A stretch of DNA of 64,000 bases. Origin: Apostichopus japonicus. Lineage: Eukaryota > Echinodermata > Holothuroidea > Aspidochirotida > Stichopodidae. The stretch lies in assembly GCF_037975245.1 (NCBI RefSeq), contig NC_092583.1, positions 16,826,764-16,890,763 on the forward strand, given 5' to 3'. This document shows, piece by piece, positions 1 to 13,500 of the stretch. Position 1 is the stretch's first letter. Each line of letters begins with the position of its first letter. The position numbers and the translations under genes were made by a program. The notes beneath the pieces are model-generated. The model made no database searches, was not told where the DNA came from, and worked only from the letters and a program-made list of their open reading frames with translations.

Positions 1-2499
1 TCCTGAATGTCTAAACACACAAGTTATGACTTCTCTCGAATTGCAGGCACAGTCTGTACCATATTGAGGAGTGTAACATATTGTAGGTCACCGATGCGCT
101 CAAAAAAATATATAGAAGAAATACAAATCTTCATTAAATGCCTGTTCTTTATTCCTTCTTCTTTGTATGTTCTACGCAAGCAGACATAGGCCTACATTCA
201 AGATGGCCGGTCTATACAGACAGGGAGAAATTCTCAGAACGTTCACTGACCGGTTAACCTACAAAAGAAAAATTCTCAGTTCTTTGTTTCCAAACTTATA
301 CGCTGTACTCAATTTTATCCTCAAGTTTGTTTCTACAAATCGACAGTGACTTTTTTCCTACTCGCTTTTCCTTCTTTGTCATTCGCTTATGTTAGTCGAT
401 TTATAGAATGTCTGCCTGCTCGGTGAATGACCCTGCAACCTGTTTGAATCGTCCACCAAATAAAACAAAAATCCATCAGGTTCATGTTTAATATGCAGGC
501 GCTTCATATACACGCCGCTGCCTCAATTAAGTTATACGCATTGAAGCATGCGTAGCAGACGACACTAATAAGTGAAGCCTGGGGCCCTTATTACAAGTCT
601 TAAAATAACAGTTGTTCTAAAGTAGCTAATCAATATGGACATAAAAATTGAAAAATCACTGAGTCATATTCAACTTTCAAAAGGATCGTTGAAGAAATTT
701 GTTTTAAGGCAAGCATGTAGTTAGGCGGCGAAACCCTAAAAGCCCACGCAAGCAGATAAGAGTATAAAGATTGTTGTCATATATAAATGGAAATGCATAT
801 GTAAAAAGCAGTTTGACGAGAGTATCAAATTACTCCGAAGTTTCATTTAAACATCGACAATATTAGTCGCTGTCTTTTATATCTTACTTGCCTTCCTTGT
901 GACATTGACGGAATGAAACCATCAAACAGATTAAAACGTCCCCTATTTGAGTCAAAAACTGAGGCACTTCATTTTGACAAGGGGGACTTGTTTCTTTATG
1001 TCTAAAACACCAACGGGGATTTGAGGAACTTTGTGCAAAATTGGATCTAATGAAAGAAGCGAGATTCATTCGATCTTAGATTAGGGAAGAAAAAAAGTAT
1101 TATAAATCAGTATTAAGGTCAGAAGAGAGGTTTCCGGTCAGTGTGAGTTCATTAACGGTTGCCATTCATTAGACTAATTTTATCACTTGACAGTAAATGT
1201 TGATATTGGTTAAAGATAAAGAAACGTATAGTTATACAACAGCAAAGATGAAACTTAACACAAATTAGTGTATTGCCTCACAGCATCAACGTGAATTCTT
1301 CCATGGTCTTAAAATATTATTACAAATACACTCGTGACTAAAGTCTCATTGACAAACTTAATTTGCATAATGCGAGGGTGCATCAAATTAAATCCAGATA
1401 CCATCCTCCATGAAACTTAATATTGATGACTAACTAAGCCGGTCGACAGATATGCCAGATTCTGGAGATTTATAAGGAGAATTGGAAATTGTCTCTGACA
1501 GGAATACAAGGCGGAGTAAGAAGATGGGGGATGGATTTGGGGTTTATCAAGGAAAAGGTGTGACTCATTCGGAATTAGAGTTACAGGCCAACGGTTTCAC
1601 TGAGAAAGCGTAATTAAGATATAACTATAACAGTTTGATATTCTCCCGTGATTCCATTTTGAAATTTCTGATAATATTTTTAACGCTTAATCTTGCAAAG
1701 TAATTTTGAAAGTTTTATGAATTTGGTTATGGAGAAATTTCCGAAAATAATAAGGTTCTGTGTACACAACTATATTTGCAAGTATGAAGCGATTAAGGCC
1801 ATGCATTTTTCATATGCTATGCCTGATAAATTATTACTTGACTTCGAAAAAGACGGTAAGAGAGTACTGTGGAATTTCCAACTTAACATGAAAGAAATGT
1901 AATGATAAGTGTGGAACGCGAGGAAGGACAATTAGTTTAAATTTACTCTATAAAAGGATTATTTAATCGTAATCAAATTGGTCTTTCTCATCTTGTTTTC
2001 TCTTGTTTTTTTCTTTAACATGCACTCTTCTCTGTGACTGTGGAAAACTTATTACTTAGAAATTATATTGTTTTATATATGCATGTTATAGAAATTTAAT
2101 AATTCAATAATTTATTTACTGCAGAACAAACTAACCAAAAATATAAAAAGCAATACACTAAATTATTAATGAGCTAACAAAATAATAATGATATATTTCA
2201 GATGAAGACAACACGTATGGTATTTCTTTCATGATAAAATTATTTCTTAATACTGTGAGAACATTCTTGGACTTCAAGTTTTCCCTTTCTCATTACTGGT
2301 TCTGAATTGTGTATACACATATATTGGCCCACTATACACATAGCAGGACCCAGGCCTTCAGAACTTATTACTTCCCCCCAGCCCCGTAATAGACTCATTT
2401 CCCACTTTTCCTTCCAATCCTCAAACAACAATGTATGTACGCACTGAACCATTCATAATCATGAAAGAATCATGATACTTTTAGAACAGTAACTTACAC
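1..2499. other. AT-rich stretch without a recognisable gene
   Basis: Both strands carry only short open frames (up to about 70 codons) with no recognisable domain, no codon-bias signal and no convincing pair of splice sites. The sequence is AT-rich single-copy-looking DNA. I cannot tell whether it is intergenic or part of a very large intron of a gene outside the window. Confidence 0.5.
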
Positions 2500-2767
2500 T
2501 CAGTATTGGATAAACATAATGTTACACGCGGGGACGGGAGAGGGCATATATAGACAGGTGCCGCTAAGGTTACACTTTTACCACTTTCGAATATGGAAAT
2601 TTTTTGAACATATATAGGAACCTCGCTTACTATAGCGGTAGTCAGTATTGGATAAACATAATGTTACACACGGGGACGGGAAAGTGCTTGTAGACAGGTG
2701 AAGCTAAGGTTACACTTTCGAATATCGAAAATTCTTTGAGCATAGGAACTCGCTTACTATAGTGATA
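2500..2767. repeat. 142-bp tandem duplication
   Basis: Two head-to-tail copies start at 2500 and 2642. Each begins TCAGTATTGGATAAACATAA, continues with a GGGGACGGG block and an AGACAGGTG block, and ends near CGCTTACTATAG. The copies differ by substitutions and small deletions, the second being about 15 bases shorter, so the duplication is not very recent. No gene overlaps it. Confidence 0.8.
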
Positions 2768-5700
2768 TTCGTCTGAACCCTTCGTAGCCCACGGGATATA
2801 TAATTCGATAAACTACAAGTTCACGAGTTACCCATGCGACAAAATTTGTTTTTGTCAGTGTGACTTTAATTCCTGTGCGTGAGAAAAGACAATACCATTC
2901 GCTTTCTCAAAGGAAAAAAAAACACACATTATATACTCCTTTGATAATACCCTCCCGGGTGCGATGTAATGTGTGTGATACACTGTAACAGATTTACAAC
3001 AGCCTACGTTTCTCTGTGAATAATATGCGTAACTCATTTGCTTGAAAATTGGAAGGTCAACATTGACTTGTTATGAAAGGTACCACAGATCGCTGGCTTT
3101 CATTTGAACTTCGAATTAAGGCTTCGAAGGGTGCAGTCTCGGTTTACCAACAGTCCTAATACAGTCAATATACACCTTCTGTTTATTGTTGCTAGCGACA
3201 ACAAACATCCCTCTTCAAACTTTCAGGACGAGATGGTATATGCATATAACGGAATGTTTCATTCTCATAAAGGGGTAATTTGTTTGACAATGTTACAATA
3301 GAATGTTCAGGTAATAAAATCCTGAACGTGTGACCGTGATTGGTTGAAGAAATCTATGAGCGACAATTTGTTAAACATGCTACATGACAGTATTATTTTA
3401 TAGACGTTTGTGGAAAATACTGTAAGATGACAAACTTTGGTTCGTTCACTGAAATGAAAAGAAAATTATAATAATAATAATAGTACCAAAAACATTATGA
3501 ACTTTTGTGTTTATTTCGGACAAATCCACTCATTTTGAAAGCAAAAAAAAAAATTAAAAGTAATAATAATAAAAAATATATAAAAAACACGCAGCGCGGA
3601 CGTGGCGTCTCATTTGCGGTTATTCTGTAATATTCTTCTTAATCTTAAACTTGCAGACCCTCAAAGGCACTTCATTTAACAAACAAAACAAAGAGGTTCC
3701 AAATTTTCATCGTATACGCAAAAAGAAGACTTCATTAGTTATAAATCTAACTGAACAATTACCGGGATTTTATCGTCATGGCTCTCAAGATACTGGTTTT
3801 TTTTAAGACGGATGCATAAAAATGGCTCTCATTGAAAAGATTGACCTTTCATTAAAATCAATTAAGAGGCCTTGCACTTTTCGTCATTTTGTTAAAACCA
3901 CAGAACGGTGGGTTTATTTTGATGTCTATTGTGTGCTAAGCCAAACTGATTACCTTTTTTGCTTAAAAAGAAGAGAATAATAATTAATAAATTCCTCGAA
4001 TGGGCTTTGCTTTTGACCTTTCAGCGATATGAGTAAGGTATACACAGACGAGTAAGGTCATCGTCAAGAAAGTGTTTCTTTTCACGCTTTTGTCGACAAA
4101 CAAATCTATATTTACATCCTCGTATTAGGACAGAGAATTAACACTTTAAAGTGGGAATGGCTTGTAGAAATGCAAATGTGGGCGACAGGGTGACTAACAT
4201 AAAATATGGCCACATTTCATTTTATTTGCTCATTTAACTGTATACGGTTGAGTCATTTCGTGCTGCAGGATGTGAAAGCTATGAATATACGTAGTTTTAC
4301 AAAACAGTGTAACGAAGTGATTGAGGTAAAAGGGGAAAAACATAAGTGACTTTATTTAAACCACACGAATCCAGTTAAACACGTCTCTTATAGAAGAGCA
4401 TGTAAGGGGTATAAGGGTAGCTGCAATAGGGTACTATCAAACACCATAGCAATGGAAACTAGACTGTAGTGTTCCCAAGTGACTTAAGATACGCTAAAGT
4501 GTCCACTCCACACCCCAGCCCTCAGCTAAATGCAAATAATGAAACTTACTCACCCACCGCCCCTCACCCACCGCCCCTCACCCACCGCCCCTCCCACACC
4601 GCCACTATATCATCACTAGATGTTTTCTTGAGGTTTACCGTTTTTCTTGCTCAACATGATTCTGTTACCCATGTTTTGTTTTTCCCAGACTTTTATTTTA
4701 GTTAACTTTTTGTGGGGATGGGGGAGGGAGAAGACCTAGTTATTTTCCGGAGGGGAGGGTGGGTGGACCCCGTGGCTGCAGTGCGTCATGAAACCTAACC
4801 AAGCTATCATATCTTACCTATAACAGTTCATCGCCCGATCATCTTAACTCACGAGAAACCAATGTAAAATTACCTCGATAAACGATCTGGGCGATCTTGT
4901 AACCTCCTTTATGTTACTTTGTTAAAGTAAAGAATAAATTTATCGATACAAAAGTAACCTTTTGTGGTAGATCGCTTTAACGGAACCATTCATCTCTACA
5001 AACAACTATTGTATGCCCACCTCTACAAGTCAACCATGGAAATACGCTCCCATTGTTTCCTTTCATGTCGGGACCGGTCCAATGCTCCTTAAGCCCCCTA
5101 ATTTTGTAATTGATACTAAAGTATGAATGGTTGATCCAATTGAGAGTTAAGTCTGGGACAGAAATCCTCGTTACCTTGTCAGTTTAATGTCTCTTCAAGA
5201 CTATTGGTATAAGCTACATTGAAATGTAGACAAAGAAGGAAACGCACTGAGTAAGCGATGCATATTTTTGGCATGAGGTTCTCAACATCCCTGGTTGTGC
5301 ATAATAAATAGTACGTTTCATGTTTCATACAGATTCATATATGTTGCATCAGGGTTGCCATATCCCTGGTGGTGGTAGCAATCATATGGTTCGCACAGTA
5401 CGGAGTGTGCTAATTACTGCTTTATACCTAGCTTATATACTTCATGAATATACAATCAATGTGTTTCGGAAATGCAAATTTGTTTGATCATTGTCTGTCT
5501 TGATGTCCCTGTTTGTATTAATTTTTAGGTTCTATGATCATGGTTTAGTCAACGAAGTCAGAGTCTGAAGCAAATCACCTCTATGCGAGATGGGGGGGGG
5601 GGTACGGGCAGATATCCCCTCCCACCCACTTCGAAGTTTGCTGGCAAAAGTCTGTCTCAAGGTTTGTCTACATTGAAAGATACTAAAAATATTTGTATAC

Positions 5701-8700
5701 TATAGTTCTTTGCCCTGGAAACGCCCCCCCCCCCCCCGCCACCCTTACCTACCGCTTTTCCTTCTTCATTTCACGTCGTACAGAGCTACATTAAAACTGA
5801 GATTTAACATCCAATCCATATTAACTACGTGGACAGTGTATATTTCAAGCTCACCTCCACCCTTTACCCCCTCCTCCAACCCCAACTCCCTTCCTGCGTT
5901 ATCGTTATTGCGCGTGAACTCGACATGTTTATATGATACATGAAATGCGATAAAAAATATATTTATTTCCATGTTAGCAAAGGAATATCGGAAGCTTGGA
6001 AACGTTTTACCATGCAGTTTAAAGTTTAGCAAAGAGAGTCATCATAGAACTCCGAGATTGATTGAAAATAAAACCCCAAAGCAACATCAAACACAAGGAT
6101 CTCTCAAAGCTATGAATATCATGGTAATAGTTATTCCAAAACAGTGAGAGATCGAGAAGTGTTCAAAATGTGTTACAAATTTTAAAGAACAAATAAATAC
6201 CAAAAACAGATGTGTTAGCAAATTTAGGGTCATTATTTATATGGTAGTCATTGAATATGTAAACTGTAAAGCATAATTACAATGGACACCATATTAAGAT
6301 TTTCTGTTAGTTCACGTGCAAACAGTTGAACAGCGAGCAAGTAACTAGTCTAATTACTTGATGAAACATAAACTACCAGTACCTTAGCCTGTATCATATA
6401 TAAATATGAAACGATGCAAGGTATATTTCTTGTATATTAAAATACTGGTTGTTATTATTTTTCATGATTATCACTTTTAAATCTTCTGTTAATTTTGTGT
6501 TCCGTTTTAGCATACATTCTACACATATTTTTTCTTATATACAGACATTCCAATATATGTGACTTATCGTAAAAAAAATTGAGGTAAAGTTCTTCACGAA
6601 AAACAAACACTGCAGCTTCAAACATGAATTTCGCGTCTGGTTGTGAGTGGTAGTTTTATGTTATTCTCACCGAGACACGTAACATTTACAAAGGGAGGCA
6701 CGACCAAGGTAGGGAAGTGGTTTCGGAGTGACCTTTTAACGGGGTAACGCCAACGGTGTCTCGTATACATGGAGCAGGGCATTGAATGGGGCGGATAAAG
6801 TCGATACTAGATTAAGTTCTAGTGTGGGTTTCGTGTCATAAAATCTTACGTGAAAAAGTGTACACTAAACAACTTCTCAGAAATCGACTTATAGCAAGTC
6901 GTATTGTACACCTTCACCTTGTGTTTCTAATTTTGGTGGAACCATATATCAAGAATCTAAAATATACATATTTCGTGACCTATAACATTATTGGTGTTTG
7001 CATATTACAACAAATAGCTTGTACATCATACAAATTCAATTTCCTGAAAATAAATTCAAAATATAAAGGGAAAAAATCGACGAATATAGAGACAGACTTA
7101 CCTGTTGAAGTTCCAGAAGTATGGTGAGTAAACAAATTACTTTACAAGGGAACACACAGAAACAATCCATGTTTGTATCTGAAGCCTTTGATAACCGTCT
7201 GTCAAAAAATTAAGAAATCGAGAAAGCTTGTTGTTTCTGCAATGGGGTCTGCAAACCATATACCAAACAGGTATAGCAAACTATATGTAGCACCCGTCCG
7301 TTTGCGATAGGCTAGTTTATTTATACCGATGGTTACGAAACTAACATATATGTTTCAGAACTCAGCCGACCCTGAGAATTACTGCCTGAACATATCTTTT
7401 CGTCTGGGATTTAACTTCAGTGCTTCCTTGTTGATTTTCTGTGGGTTTTAATATCGTCGTATACACTCAAATGAAACTCCATATAGACCGGACATAATCA
7501 CCACAGACTATATTTCGTCCAAGTGGGGAGCATATCAGTGTTCGTGTGGCGAAGCATGGTACTGTCATTACTAATTTCTGTCGACTTGGTTAGCTGATAA
7601 TATTTCACATCCGTGTGTTAGTAAACAGCATAAAAACTCCAAACACGCATATTGCTTCGCTCTGTTAGTTCTGCTATTAATCCGTTAGTTGTCGGCAACC
7701 TTTGGATGATCCGATGAAAGCAAACGTCAATTCTTTGTCAAGCAGAGTGCCTTCAGAAAAAGATCATAAAATAGCACCTCCATGCTACGAGAGCATCGTA
7801 TTGGTCTACCCGTGCTCGTAAACCTGAATTTAGTACACTCTCCAAGCGCAGTGGAGCAAATCTTGAGAAGTTTTATATCCCAAACGGGATTTTATTCTCT
7901 TGTTGTAGCAACGTTTATTGGCCCTGAGTCAGGCGTCTCTAAGCCGTTATGATCATCAACTCACAACGAGCAGAGAGATCATAAAAGTTGAACAATCGCA
8001 AATGCAGTCTCACTGTTTCACCGCAAATTGGATTCGTAGGGTGAGAAAACTGAGGGCGCTAAGTAAAAACAGTATTCAGTATTGAGAATTATTTGAGTCT
8101 AGATGCTGTGACAGTGCTAGAGCAACCACTGATTTTCAAGATTTTATTCACCACAGGTCTACGGATAAGATGCATGGAGGTATATTTGAGCTTCAGTGAT
8201 GTCAAATCTCGCATGGAGAAACCAATGGACGAAGGGGGGGGGGGGGGAATCGTGTTTGTGTGAGAGGGGAGGGGAGGGTGGGGGGGGGTCAAGTCCGTTC
8301 AGTCTCATCACTTTCTTCGAATTGGCGCCTCCCTAAATATAAACTTGGCAACTAAGAAAAAGTCAGAACTGCGGTGGAAAGGTTAAAGTCGCGTCTTCAC
8401 AAGTTAAATATGATTGTTATTATTGATCGATTAGTCACTAAATAAAGTTTAGATAGCATGCAAGTATAAAATTCATTAGATTTGTTCCTCCACATTTCAT
8501 GCCCAGGACCGTATTTTTTCCTATTGGTATTGTATAGGCGACCGTTTCTTCATTTAGATGTACATTATAGCCTATAGCTATGTATTCCCTATTCCGTTTT
8601 CCAAGTTGTCTATTTTTATTCTGCATGTTGGTCTGTGTTCACACGTCAATTTCTGGTAAAATCTGGCGTGCTTTATTCTAGAATTATAGATAAAACTGAA

Positions 8701-9800
8701 ACATCCCCTTGATACTTTCTTCTCATGAAATATCATTATCAAGTACTGTAATGAATGAGTCCAGTTAATGCTGACTATTTCGACGACAAAATTGATGAAC
8801 TTCAAAACGTCAACTGTTGCTTCGCTCTCTGCACAATATATATTATATAAGCGGAATTATATTTGCAGTGAAAGTAGAAGCAAAGCCTAACATCGCCACC
8901 CCCCCCCTCCCCCTCCCAACATTGCTGACAAGAAGTGGGTCAGATGGCTACAGCTCCGGGACTCGTATAGTCAATTTTTAGAGGATGGGAAACTATGTAC
9001 GAGCCGGAAAATGTACAAAAAATATGTAAAATATAAAAAAAATACCCTCCTCCAGGTGACATAACCGACAGCCGGGCCCGACCTTCATTGCTATCGACGC
9101 CAGTGCCCCAAATACCTGTCAGAAAAAACAAATCCAGGCTCTCTATGGGAGATATATGTTTCATGGGCTGCCACCTTGTCCGTGTGTGGTGTTATAGTGA
9201 GTATAGCTAAACAGGAGATGAAATCTTGTGCCTTTCCATGTAGCCTACTTTCCAGATGTTTAGAATGATGAAAGATTTGATAATAAATCCAATGATATAT
9301 CGGTCGATCAACAATCATGTCTTATTTTGATTTGTTCAAGTTTTCATTCTTTTGTGTGAAGGAACATTAAAACTCCCTCACATAGAATAACATTATGCGC
9401 ATGGTGTTTGGAGAAGTTGATTCTCACAAGTATATGACAGTATTAAAGGCTGACTTTAGGCACAAAATTAATTTTTGATATTTTTTTAGATCATCAAAAC
9501 TCACTGCTCTCAGTCTATTCTATATTTCTTTGTCACATTTGATTTCAAATCAGTGAAACGACTGGACTATTGAGTCTAATACACAGACCATTAGAACAGT
9601 TCCCCAGATGCAACACAAAACTCAATAGGCCTAGAAAACATAAGACTTCTATGGCCTCAAAGGACATCTTTACAATACACTTCAAACGTCGTCAAGTAAT
9701 GTCATCCACCGAGGTGCTCCGTTGTTTATGTCAAACTAAGAGAACACATTTTGTTTGAGTTATTGCAATTTATAAAACAAGGGATTATTATTAACATGTT
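2768..9800. other. Gene-poor stretch with homopolymer and G/C runs
   Basis: Apart from the minisatellite at 4549 I see no gene here. Poly-G or poly-C runs of 8 to 12 bases occur near 5591, 5725, 8235, 8280 and 8900. They produce spurious Pro- and Gly-rich open frames. No conserved protein segment or RNA gene was recognised on either strand. Confidence 0.5.
4549..4594. repeat. 14-bp minisatellite, three copies
   Basis: Three nearly perfect copies of CTCACCCACCGCCC lie head to tail. The C-rich strand is the + strand. The Pro/Thr-rich open frame at 4469-4705 follows from this repeat and is not evidence of a gene. Confidence 0.85.
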
Positions 9801-9817
9801 GGCCATCAATGAGGAGC

Positions 9818-9825
9818 TGACGTCA
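9818..9825. promoter_or_regulatory. Consensus CRE palindrome (TGACGTCA), distal
   Basis: A perfect TGACGTCA octamer, the CREB/ATF family consensus, sits about 750 bp upstream of the eIF1 start codon. A single octamer can occur by chance, so a role in the neighbouring gene is inference only. Confidence 0.3.
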
Positions 9826-10251
9826 TCCTCTCTTCAGCCTACGATGAGCATTCCAGAGTTTAAGCATATTTTATTGTTGAATATTTTGAACCTTTAAAAT
9901 TCACATCTGCACAATATAATATAACGATGTGGTTTTCACCCAAAGAATCAGAAAAATTTGCAGCGATTTTGTTAAGTAATTAACTTTAGCCATCAAAAAA
10001 TCATTTTAACAACATGATATTGTAATGTCCTAGCACGATAGGTGGACAACTCAACTCGTAAGTCCCTTCGGACCACCGTAGTTACCTTCAACGGGTCAAG
10101 CCCCCTCTCTTTCAATTTCGTTTGTTAATGGAAACACTCTGTTGTACGAATATGCTGATTACCAATTATTTAAATATTTTGACTGACGTTAAATACACCC
10201 ACGTTGTGTCACCCACCTTCAGTTGGAAAATCGCTACAATGAACAAACTCA

Positions 10252-10259
10252 TGACGTCA
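10252..10259. promoter_or_regulatory. Consensus CRE palindrome (TGACGTCA), about 310 bp upstream of eIF1 ATG
   Basis: A second perfect TGACGTCA lies upstream of eIF1 and is followed by further TGAC cores (TGACATCA, GTGACG). CREB/ATF sites are common in promoters of housekeeping and translation genes. The transcription start is not identifiable from sequence alone, so promoter membership is an inference. Confidence 0.35.
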
Positions 10260-10567
10260 CAAAATGACATCACCGTGACGACTATTCATATGACCTACGG
10301 TGACCTATTACATGGATATTTGGTACATACAATACTGAAGATTACGTTGCACGTACGTTAAGTACAGTATATGTATATACACTGATTTCGCGGCAGTATA
10401 TGTATGTACATACGACATAAATATTTCATGCGCTATTATAACGGTGTTTATTGTCGGTTTGAATCCATTTACGGTCTTCTATAATCAACGAAAATCTCAA
10501 GAATTTCAAGTCATCTACACCGTTGGCAGTTGTATTTCAACGTTGGGAAGTCAGTTTAGCAGTTCTT

Positions 10568-10598
10568 ATGTCGCAAATTCAGAATCTTAAAACTCGAG
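10568..10598 (+). CDS. EIF1: eIF1 exon 1 (start codon, N-terminal tail)
   Basis: This short coding part encodes MSQIQNLKTR plus the first base of an Asp codon, and then meets the donor GTGTGT at 10599. I chose it because the human N-terminus has the same MSxIQNL pattern and because the single leftover G completes the GAC of DPFADAS in exon 2. The bases before ATG are TTCTT, so -3 is a pyrimidine and +4 is T, a poor Kozak context. The 5' UTR boundary is not determined. Confidence 0.93.
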
Positions 10599-13500
10599 GT
10601 GTGTATTATCAAGGAAAAGTTAGTCCACGGATCGTAACAACTTTGTGTTCACCACTGAGTTAGGCTGCTCTTGTTACGTGTATAGACCTATGTTATATCA
10701 CGGTCACGTACTCACTATTATTGGTAACAGCCGGTTTGTTGTTTCTGTGAACAGCGACTTGCGCAACGAATGTTGTGCAGTATCCACCCAACATTTTGCC
10801 TAATCTAGGTCTACTTTACATCCGAAATAATCTTGTTAAGATTTTTTGTTTCATTATGTAACCAATTGGTGAATCGAGTATAGAGTATTATGCTATTCAA
10901 CTAAGTAAGTACATTTAGGGGTAGCCTAGGCTAGCCTAATTCAGTATTTGTCCGTAAATTTAAGTCAAGCCTTAGGCCTAGCCTAGTTAGGCTAGGTCCA
11001 ACCAGTGACAGAAGCATCACTAAACGGAAACGGTGATCGAAAACGTAAGGCAACCTTAAGCCTAAAACTAAGATTGCATGTAGGAATTATTTTGACTTCA
11101 AAGAATTGCCTGGTAGGCCTTAGAAGTTACCTTAAAAAAACGATAAATAATTTTTCAAACATGTTTCCAAAATATGAGAACGCTAATGTTGGGTTTGACA
11201 GAGAAACAATCTTTTAATCTTGTTGGATGGATATTTCAAGTATACTCTGAACAGTACAGAACGCGACCTTTGCAGATGCAGATTGTGACAAAACCCACGC
11301 TCCATACAGTTCCTACAGTAATCACAATATAAACCGCGTTTGAATACAGATTAATTCTTCCTTAATTTTCGGTGAAACTTCTTATAAATTATATGTTTTA
11401 TAAAAATCGGTAAGCCGTCATATAAGTAGTGCATCAGGTATTTCATGATTTTTGTGTAACAGAAGATAAGTTTGAGCAGCGGACTCTTCATTGTTTATAC
11501 ATAGCGCTGTCCAGCTCCAACGCGAAGAATGTTCGCATGTTGGCTACTCTAACGTTTACAATTGGACAGTTCTGTGAAGCCTAAGCTTCTCGGTACTACA
11601 TTCTGCTCGACATTGATTCCACTTTTTGCTTATCTCAGTAAATTCATTGCTTCAATTGCATGCCCAGCTGTTCATTATTCTATGGCCTTTGTTAAATGTG
11701 TCCTTCCCTCACAGAACTGAATGTGCAAACATGGAGAGGTGAATTGTGCAACAAACATGGTGCTACGTAATGGTGCTAGTCATAGTGATTGCACAAAAAT
11801 AGATAGCCAGGTATACAGCCTAATGCACAGTTATGAATGTCGGTACATTTTAGTCAAAGTACCCTTATTTTTTGGATAAACTAATGCAGGACATCCAATG
11901 TTCTGTCCAAATCTTTATTTGCTCCACCCCAATAAATAGGCTTAAAGGTTGGCACAAAAGTACATTGTCTTGACTGTGTGATTTCTTTCTACACAATAGT
12001 ACCAAATGGAGATTGTTTAGATCCTCGAGAGTGAACATGTACATTTAGTCTTTACTCTTGAGTAATTTGAGTTCACTACTTACGATGGTTGTGCCCTGAG
12101 TACGACTAGTATTTATTAGTTGTGTTGCATTTTGGATAATTAGAGGAAGTGATCTACTTAACTTTTGAGAGTACCTGAATTGCTAAATTGCATGTTATTG
12201 CACCATTTTGGCTAAAGCAGAACTATTTTCCAGGAAGATAAATTTGTAAAACAACTAGACCTGGTGAGATATGCTCAGGGCATATGATCATTCTGTAATG
12301 TATTAAGACGATGCTACCAGCTATATATCTTTGTGGAGAATTATTTTAAGAGCCTAATGAACTTGTCTATCTGTTCTCTCTCCTTCCAGACCCATTTGCA
12401 GATGCAAGTAAGGGTGAAGACAACAGAGGCCAAGAAGGACTCATTCATATCAGGTTAGTAAAAGTAGTTGGTAGCAGACAAATGGCTTTGAGAAACAATT
12501 ACCTATTCACGGTTCAAACTGATGAAAATAGTGTGGACGATTTGAAAACGACTTTTGCGACCTATATAAGTCATCGACCGAAGCTGGTTGTTACAGTGTT
12601 AAGTACTTAGTCACCTACAATACAGTCAGGTTATTGGTTAATCTCTACAATGAAAAATCTTGTTGGTTCATCATTCCAAGCTATAGGCAAAGACTCTCTC
12701 CCATCATAAGAATTATGATTCATGAATCCAGTCTATATCGTAAGTTGTCAGTATAACCGCCAACCAATGTTGGCTCAGATGGTAAAGATGTTATAAATAA
12801 TAGGATCTCAGTCTTTCAGTGGTCTATTTTTGTACGTTAAAATATTAAATGGTAATATCGTTTGATAAATTATTGACATTAAAATGTTATGCACAAGTGC
12901 AGGTCTGTTATTTGTTGTATCAAAGAGGTCCTTTTAAAGGTTAAGGTAATATTGTGATCATGTGAAAGGAAGTAATCATGTACAGGTAGTGTGTTTTTTG
13001 AGGAAATGATTATTGTTGGACCCATGCTGCACCTATTCTCTCTCACTTAATCCGGAATTGTTCTGAAAGGAGCTAAACAATTACACATTGTTTACTTAAA
13101 AAAGTACATGTTGCTTTTAAGGTGCCAACGTAGAACAAATTGCCGTTGAAAAGGAAACAAATTAAACACTCCTTTCTACTGTCATAGGGCTACACATTTA
13201 TGACCAGGTTAAATGTGTGCAATTTACAGACTCACCTGTACCTTCAAAATTAGTTTTATACATTGCTCCCACATTTATTCAACCAAACCAATCCATGAAG
13301 AAAATCAGTAATGTTATTAGTGAAAAAAAGTTTGCGTCCCAGGGACGCAAGCCCCCGAATAAGTTTGCGTCCTGTAAAAATAAGCTTGCATCCCGATCGA
13401 AAACCGGTCGGGCCCACCCCTCCTTTCGACCACCCTGCCGTTTCAACTTATTTTCACCCCAGTCCTCCTTCATTGGCCCTTTTACTTCCCTACTAGCCAA

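Noticed and set aside
10441-10470. GGTTTGAATCC resembling a tRNA B box
   Set aside because: No matching A box, acceptor stem or anticodon arm could be built around it.
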